From contig NZ_JAHFRY010000021.1 of assembly GCF_023266035.1 (NCBI RefSeq), positions 1 through 41,788 on the forward strand: 41,788 nucleotides of DNA, written 5' to 3'. A program made the translations under genes and the position numbers. The notes under the pieces were generated by a model. It searched no databases. It had not been told where the DNA came from and was given only the letters and a program-made list of their open reading frames with translations. Positions 36,533-41,788 of the stretch are shown piece by piece (positions within the stretch are counted from its first letter, which is position 1; every line of letters begins with the position of its first letter). The DNA comes from Nevskia sp. Its GTDB lineage: Bacteria; Pseudomonadota; Gammaproteobacteria; Nevskiales; Nevskiaceae.

Positions 36533-37633
36533 TCAAGCAGGTTGCTCCAGCGGCAGGAAAATCGAGAACACGGTAGTGCCTGGGCGCGATTGGCATTCGA
36601 TCAGGCCACCGTGGGTATTGATCAGATACTGAGCAATCGGCAGGCCAAGACCGGTCCCTTCCGCGCGTGTTGTCACCATCGGGTAAAAAATTTTCTCGAT
36701 CATTGCCGGCGCAACACCGGAACCGTTGTCTTCGATGTCGATCTGCACCGCCAGGCGGTGACGGACGCCGGCGATGGTGAACTGTCTACGCATCCGGGTT
36801 CGCAAGGTGATCTGCGGGCTGCTCGGCTGGGTCACACCGGACAGCGCCTGCATCGCGTTGCGGGCGATGTTCAGCGAGGCCTGGATCAGCTGCTCGCGAT
36901 CGGCGCGGATTTCCGGGATCGACGGGTCGTAGTCGCGCATCACATTGAAGCTGCCGCTGCCTTCGGCCTCGATCAGCTGGCGCACGTGTTCCAGTACTTC
37001 GTGGACGTTGACCATCTCCTTCTGCGGCAGCCGGTTCGGGCCGAGCAGACGGTTGACCAGGTTCTGCAGCCGATCGGCCTCGCGGATGATCACCCGCGTG
37101 TATTCGAGATGTTCGGAATCCGGAAACTCGCGCTCCAGCAGCTGCGCCGCGCCGCGGATGCCGCCGAGCGGATTCTTGATCTCGTGCGCCAGCCCGCGGA
37201 TCAGCTCGCGGCTGGCGCGATGCTGGGCGAGCAGCTGCTCGTCACGCGAGATGCGCAGATGACGATCGAGCGGCAGCAGTTCCAGCACCAGGCCGGGGCC
37301 GCTGAACTGGGCGGGGGTGACGGTGAGGTCGACGGTCAGCAGTTCGTGGCCGAAGTCATCGCCAGGGCGGCGCAGTTTCAGCTCACGCTCGATGAAGCCG
37401 GTGCCGGTATCGATCGCGCGGCGCAGCCGCAGACCCTGTTCCAGCAGATGCGGGATGGCGACCGTCAGCGTCTGGCCCTGGGCATGCCGGCGGCTGACGC
37501 TGAACAGCGTCTCGGTCGCCGAATTCAGGTAGGTGACGCGCAGAGCCGAGTCCAGCGTGATGATTGCCGTCGTCAGGCCATCGAGAATGCTGGCCGGCTG
37601 AACACGGTTCAGCACGGGTAATTTCATCCGCAT
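36533..37633 (-). CDS. glnL: Nitrogen sensor kinase NtrB (NR-II)
   Basis: A 366-residue cytosolic histidine kinase/phosphatase partner of NtrC, controlled by PII. It has an N-terminal PAS domain (about 10-110), the H box GLAHEIKNPLGGIRGAAQLLE with phospho-acceptor His150, and an HATPase domain with NIARNAMQAL (N box), DNGSGV and GTGLGLPIAQ. There is no membrane segment, as expected for NtrB. ATG 37633 or 37627 may be used. Confidence 0.95.
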   Translation of the reverse strand: MRMKLPVLNRVQPASILDGLTTAIITLDSALRVTYLNSATETLFSVSRRHAQGQTLTVAIPHLLEQGLRLRRAIDTGTGFIERELKLRRPGDDFGHELLTVDLTVTPAQFSGPGLVLELLPLDRHLRISRDEQLLAQHRASRELIRGLAHEIKNPLGGIRGAAQLLEREFPDSEHLEYTRVIIREADRLQNLVNRLLGPNRLPQKEMVNVHEVLEHVRQLIEAEGSGSFNVMRDYDPSIPEIRADREQLIQASLNIARNAMQALSGVTQPSSPQITLRTRMRRQFTIAGVRHRLAVQIDIEDNGSGVAPAMIEKIFYPMVTTRAEGTGLGLPIAQYLINTHGGLIECQSRPGTTVFSIFLPLEQPA

Positions 37634-37673
37634 CGGGTTGCAAAATGTGAGCCACCCTCAGGCGGCTGGACGA

Positions 37674-38201
37674 TCACCGAAGGACGATCGGCGGCTTGAT
37701 GTTGACGGTCACCGGCGCGGCGCGGATCAGTTCCTTGCCTTCTGCCGTGACAACTGCCGCCGTGATGCTGTGCTCGCCGCGTTCCACCGCTTCGAACAGA
37801 AAAGCCGTCGACACCGTGGCGACCTTGTTCTGCTGCACGCCATCGAGAAAATACAGCAGGCCCTGGCCTTGCCTCAGCGCAACGTCGACGCTGACGCTGA
37901 GCTGTTTGCCAGCCTCGCGGATGGTTTCGTCCTGTGCCGGCGAGGTGATACGGATCGGCGGCGGCGTGCCGGCTTCGGCCGGCTTCTCGGCTGACGCCGT
38001 TGAATTCGGCGATGTCGAGGGCACCGGCGGCGGGCTGTAGGTCTGCAACGGCGGCAGCTGCACCGGCTTGGCCTGATCGGACGGTGCCTTGTCGCCGTAG
38101 TGGGTCACGCCCTTGGCATCGGTCCAGCGATAGACCTCGGCCGATGCCGGCGTCAGGCTCAGCAGTGGTAGCAGCAGCAACACGGTAAGTAGGGCGCGCA
38201 T
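37674..38201 (-). CDS. Exported DUF4124 protein
   Basis: A 175-residue secreted protein with a signal peptide (about 1-22, ending ASA). A DUF4124 domain follows at once (VYRWTDAKGVTHYGDKAPSD), then a Pro/Ser linker and an Ig-like beta domain from about residue 95 (IRITSPAQDETIREAGKQLS). Function unknown. Genes of this type are often found between glnA and ntrB in gammaproteobacteria. ATG at 38201 is chosen because the signal peptide starts there. It lies 40 bases before ntrB and may share its transcript. Confidence 0.82.
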   Translation of the reverse strand: MRALLTVLLLLPLLSLTPASAEVYRWTDAKGVTHYGDKAPSDQAKPVQLPPLQTYSPPPVPSTSPNSTASAEKPAEAGTPPPIRITSPAQDETIREAGKQLSVSVDVALRQGQGLLYFLDGVQQNKVATVSTAFLFEAVERGEHSITAAVVTAEGKELIRAAPVTVNIKPPIVLR

Positions 38202-38265
38202 GGTCGGCACGATAGCGCCGCGCGGGCCAGGGCGGCAAACCCGCAGGCGGCGGCAGCGCCAACGA

Positions 38266-38291
38266 AAATGCCCCCGTTTCCGGGGGCATTT
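38266..38291. terminator. glnA terminator hairpin
   Basis: A perfect 11-bp stem (AAATGCCCCCG and complement) with loop TTTC. In the minus direction, which is that of glnA, the stem ends GGGGGCATTTTCG, a short T-run. It is the last of three hairpins after the glnA stop and precedes the DUF4124 gene. Confidence 0.75.
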
Positions 38292-38317
38292 CCTGATCTC
38301 AAGCTCAACCGGAGGAG

Positions 38318-38343
38318 CCAAGGAATGTCTCGACATTCCTTGG
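38318..38343. repeat. 26-bp perfect palindrome in the glnA trailer
   Basis: CCAAGGAATGTC, a 2-base centre, and GACATTCCTTGG form 12-base arms. It lies between the hairpin at the glnA stop and the terminator. There is no T-tract. It could be a protein-binding site or an RNA hairpin with a strained loop that would open by one pair. Confidence 0.6.
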
Positions 38344-38354
38344 AAATCGACCGT

Positions 38355-38377
38355 GTATTACTCCCGCTGAGCTTCGC

Positions 38378-38393
<16 letters not shown>
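38355..38393 (-). other. Hairpin spanning the glnA stop codon
   Basis: An 18-bp stem with one mismatch and loop TTC. The arms contain the last glnA codons and the TGA (38378-38380), so the stem includes coding sequence. Its mirror arm lies in the trailer. It could protect the mRNA from 3' exonucleases. Confidence 0.6.
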
Positions 38394-39787
<1,394 letters not shown>

Positions 39788-39902
39788 GGGGGTCTCCTGA
39801 GGGTGAAATGCGCTGGGGAAGCGGCGAATGGTGTAGCAGCAAATATGCCAGTTCAAGCCGGTTGTGCGCCAAAACGGGGCGCGAACTTGTGCTCAAGATC
39901 GT

Positions 39903-40187
39903 TCAGCCGGCCTTGCAGCCCTTCAGGAACGTGGCTTTCTGCTCACCGGTGAAATGTTCGCGTTCGGCGATCGATTCACAAACCTTGGCGCGCTGGTCAG
40001 GCGAGACCGTGGCCGGTTCGCTCGCCTTGCTGCCGAGGCAGGCCTTGAGGAATTCCTCCTGCTGGTCGTCCGGCATCAGCTTGGCCTGGGCGAAACACTG
40101 GTCCGGGGTTGGCTCGGCGGCCCAGACGGCCCAAGTGGCCGGCAGCACGCCCAGAATCAGCAGCGAAATCGACAGCATCCGCTTCAT
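39903..40187 (-). CDS. Small exported Cys-containing protein, PsiF-like
   Basis: A 94-residue protein with a signal peptide (about 1-23, ending VWA). Two repeats with C...F.K.C spacing follow: CFAQAKLMPDDQQEEFLKAC and then VCESIAE...TFLKGC. The pattern resembles PsiF repeats (phosphate-starvation-inducible family) but is weak. Function unknown. ATG at 40187 is preceded by GAGGAG. It lies upstream of glnA on the same strand and diverges from glyQ. Confidence 0.72.
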   Translation of the reverse strand: MKRMLSISLLILGVLPATWAVWAAEPTPDQCFAQAKLMPDDQQEEFLKACLGSKASEPATVSPDQRAKVCESIAEREHFTGEQKATFLKGCKAG

Positions 40188-40331
40188 GGAACTCTCCTCA
40201 ATGGCGCGCGGCGCAAGCTGCGGCGGCAAACGGAAATGGCTCGGCAATGGGCCGCGCGATAGCCCGAATTACGGCGTATCGCGACGGGCCGCGAGGGTAG
40301 CATACGGCCCGAAAGCCCCGTCGCCATTGGC

Positions 40332-40337
40332 TATACT
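40332..40337 (+). promoter_or_regulatory. Probable -10 box of the glyQS promoter
   Basis: TATACT preceded by CATTGGC lies 70 bases upstream of the glyQ ATG. No clear -35 hexamer is seen 16-18 bases further up. It is the only good -10 match in the 219-base divergent gap. Confidence 0.4.
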
Positions 40338-40406
40338 CGCGACCCTTCCGGCCGCAGTCCGATCCCCGGAACCCCGTAGCCGCAGCCCGCCGAAGCACAA
40401 GAAACC

Positions 40407-41324
40407 ATGACTTTCCAGGACCTCATCTTCACCTTGCAGACCTTCTGGGCGAAGCAGGGCTGCGTCATCGTCCAGCCGTTGGACATGGAGGTCGGCGCCG
40501 GCACCTTTCATCCGTCGACCTTCCTGCGCGCGATCGGCCCGGAGCCGTGGAACGCCGCCTACGTGCAGCCCTCGCGCCGCCCGACCGATGGTCGCTACGG
40601 CGAGAACCCGAACCGCCTCCAGCACTACTACCAGTTCCAGGTGCTGATGAAGCCGAGCCCGCCGGATATCCAGGCTTTGTATCTGCAATCGCTCGAAGAA
40701 CTGGGATTTGACCTGCTGACGAACGATATCCGCTTTGTCGAAGACAACTGGGAAAGCCCGACCCTGGGCGCCTGGGGCCTCGGCTGGGAAGTCTGGCTGA
40801 ACGGCATGGAAGTCACGCAGTTCACGTATTTTCAGCAGGTTGGCGGGCTGGAATGCCGGCCGGTGGCGGGTGAGATCACCTACGGTCTGGAACGTCTGGC
40901 GATGTATATCCAGAAAGTCGAATCGGTCTATGACCTGGTCTGGTCGAAGCATGTCGACAAGGACGGCGGCGTTCACGTCGTCACCTATGGCGACGTCTAT
41001 CACCAGAACGAAGTCGAACAGAGCGCCTACAACTTCGAGCATGCCGATATCGCTGCGCTGTTCAAGCGCTTCGATGTCGCCGAAGCGGAGTGCAAGCACC
41101 TGATTTCACTGACTAAACCGTTGCCGCTTCCTGCCTATGAGCGGGTGCTTCAGGCGTCTCATGCGTTCAATATGCTCGATGCGCGCTCGGCAATCAGCGT
41201 CACCGAACGGCAGGGTTACATCCTGCGGGTACGCACCCTCGCGCGCTTGTGCGCCGAGACCTACTACAACGCCCGCGCGCAGATTGCAGGCTTTGCACCG
41301 CTGAATCGCGAAAAGGCTGCCTGA
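40407..41324 (+). CDS. glyQ: Glycyl-tRNA synthetase alpha subunit
   Basis: A 305-residue class II aminoacyl-tRNA synthetase subunit that carries the glycine-activating site of the alpha2beta2 enzyme. Motifs include [39 protein letters not shown] and the motif 3 region [11 protein letters not shown]. Length matches the E. coli protein (303). It precedes glyS by 2 bases. Confidence 0.97.
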   Translation: MTFQDLIFTLQTFWAKQGCVIVQPLDMEVGAGTFHPSTFLRAIGPEPWNAAYVQPSRRPTDGRYGENPNRLQHYYQFQVLMKPSPPDIQALYLQSLEELGFDLLTNDIRFVEDNWESPTLGAWGLGWEVWLNGMEVTQFTYFQQVGGLECRPVAGEITYGLERLAMYIQKVESVYDLVWSKHVDKDGGVHVVTYGDVYHQNEVEQSAYNFEHADIAALFKRFDVAEAECKHLISLTKPLPLPAYERVLQASHAFNMLDARSAISVTERQGYILRVRTLARLCAETYYNARAQIAGFAPLNREKAA

Positions 41325-41326
41325 AC

Positions 41327-41788
41327 ATGAGCTCAACTGCCCCGCTGCTGATCGAAATCGGCTGCGAAGACTTGCCGGCCCGCTATGTCGTGCCGCTTGC
41401 CGAAGCGCTGTCCGCCGGCGTCACCAACGGCCTGTCCAAGCGCGGTGTTGCCACCGGCACGGCCCGTACGTTTGCAACGCCGCGCCGCATCGCCGTGCAG
41501 ATCGATGCCGTGGCCGTGCAGCAGCCGGACCAGGCAGTCGAACGCTCCGGCCCGGCCGTCGCCGCCGCCACCAAGGACGGTGTGCCGACGCCGGCCGCCC
41601 TCGGTTTCGCCAAGACCTGTGGCGTCGAGTTCGCCGAACTTGGCGAGAAGAACGGCAAGCTGCATTTCTCGAAGCTGCAGCCGGGCAAGGCAACGGCCTC
41701 GCTGCTGCCCGAAATCTTCGAGGAAACCCTGAAATCGATGGATGAATTGGTGCCCAAGCGCATGCGCTGGGGCTCCGGTGAAGAAACC
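41327..41788 (+). CDS. glyS: Glycyl-tRNA synthetase beta subunit, 5' part
   Basis: The first 154 codons of the tRNA-binding beta subunit, open to the window edge. The N-terminus LLIEIGCEDLPARYV is the family start, with Cys-Glu-Asp where Thr-Glu-Glu is common, and TFATPRRIAVQI and the later MRWGSG match the family. ATG at 41327 is 2 bases after the glyQ stop. The rest of the gene (about 690 residues in relatives) is outside the window. Confidence 0.93.
   Translation, partial: MSSTAPLLIEIGCEDLPARYVVPLAEALSAGVTNGLSKRGVATGTARTFATPRRIAVQIDAVAVQQPDQAVERSGPAVAAATKDGVPTPAALGFAKTCGVEFAELGEKNGKLHFSKLQPGKATASLLPEIFEETLKSMDELVPKRMRWGSGEET

Noticed and set aside
35711..37621. Plus-strand frame of 636 codons opposite ntrC and ntrB
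   Set aside because: It crosses two genes and their spacer, with no start context and no domain.
39788..39860. Possible sigma-54 promoter (TGGCATATTTGCT on the minus strand) before glnA
   Set aside because: The GG and GC doublets are 7 bases apart, whereas a -24/-12 promoter needs 10.

Overview
The window is high-GC chromosomal DNA of a gammaproteobacterium. Two gene orders point there: rhodanese (yibN-like)-grxC-secB-gpsA with trmL near by, and ubiE-ubiJ-ubiB with a DUF971 gene and hslVU near by. An AlkB alkane hydroxylase with its own rubredoxin fits a hydrocarbon-degrading lineage such as Nevskiales/Solimonadaceae, but that family-level placement is inference.

Region 1 (1 to about 11,730) is accessory metal-resistance DNA ending in an integrase. 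It holds a Fur-boxed cytochrome c/FTR1 iron permease, a merR|merTPA mercury operon with a textbook 19-bp-spacer promoter, and a six-gene arsenic operon (arsR-arsI-arsC-acr3-arsC-arsH). The operon carries two unrelated arsenate reductases plus genes for organoarsenicals. After these come an unrecognised cargo gene and a three-gene HicA-like/HTH cluster bracketed by two related 27-bp palindromes. A P4-type tyrosine integrase with a strong hairpin terminator beyond it closes the region. The left end lies outside the window and no att repeat was found.

Region 2 (11,830-18,040) holds a small exported protein gene, trmL and five glycosyltransferase genes. Two of these are paralogues of a GT-B-like family I cannot name. 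They sit where E. coli has only cysE between gpsA and trmL.

Region 3 (18,047-26,866) is housekeeping: gpsA, secB, grxC, a membrane rhodanese, divergent envC-ctpA (cell-wall hydrolase activator and periplasmic protease), and the ubiquinone genes ubiE-ubiJ-ubiB followed by a DUF4112 gene.

Region 4 (26,959-34,713) holds an aldo/keto reductase with a divergent YqhC-like AraC regulator, def with DUF971, alkB-rubredoxin with a divergent LysR regulator, and hslVU behind a sigma-32-like promoter.

Region 5 (34,924-41,788) is nitrogen control (ntrC, ntrB, a DUF4124 gene, glnA), a small exported Cys-containing protein, and glyQ-glyS, the last cut by the window edge.

Short palindromic repeats recur between genes: a two-hairpin TGTAGGTCG element at two sites and an ATTCCCGC-type hairpin family at two sites. 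Their stems differ by compensating base changes. No tRNA, rRNA or CRISPR array was seen, and no stretch over 300 bases lacks a gene.
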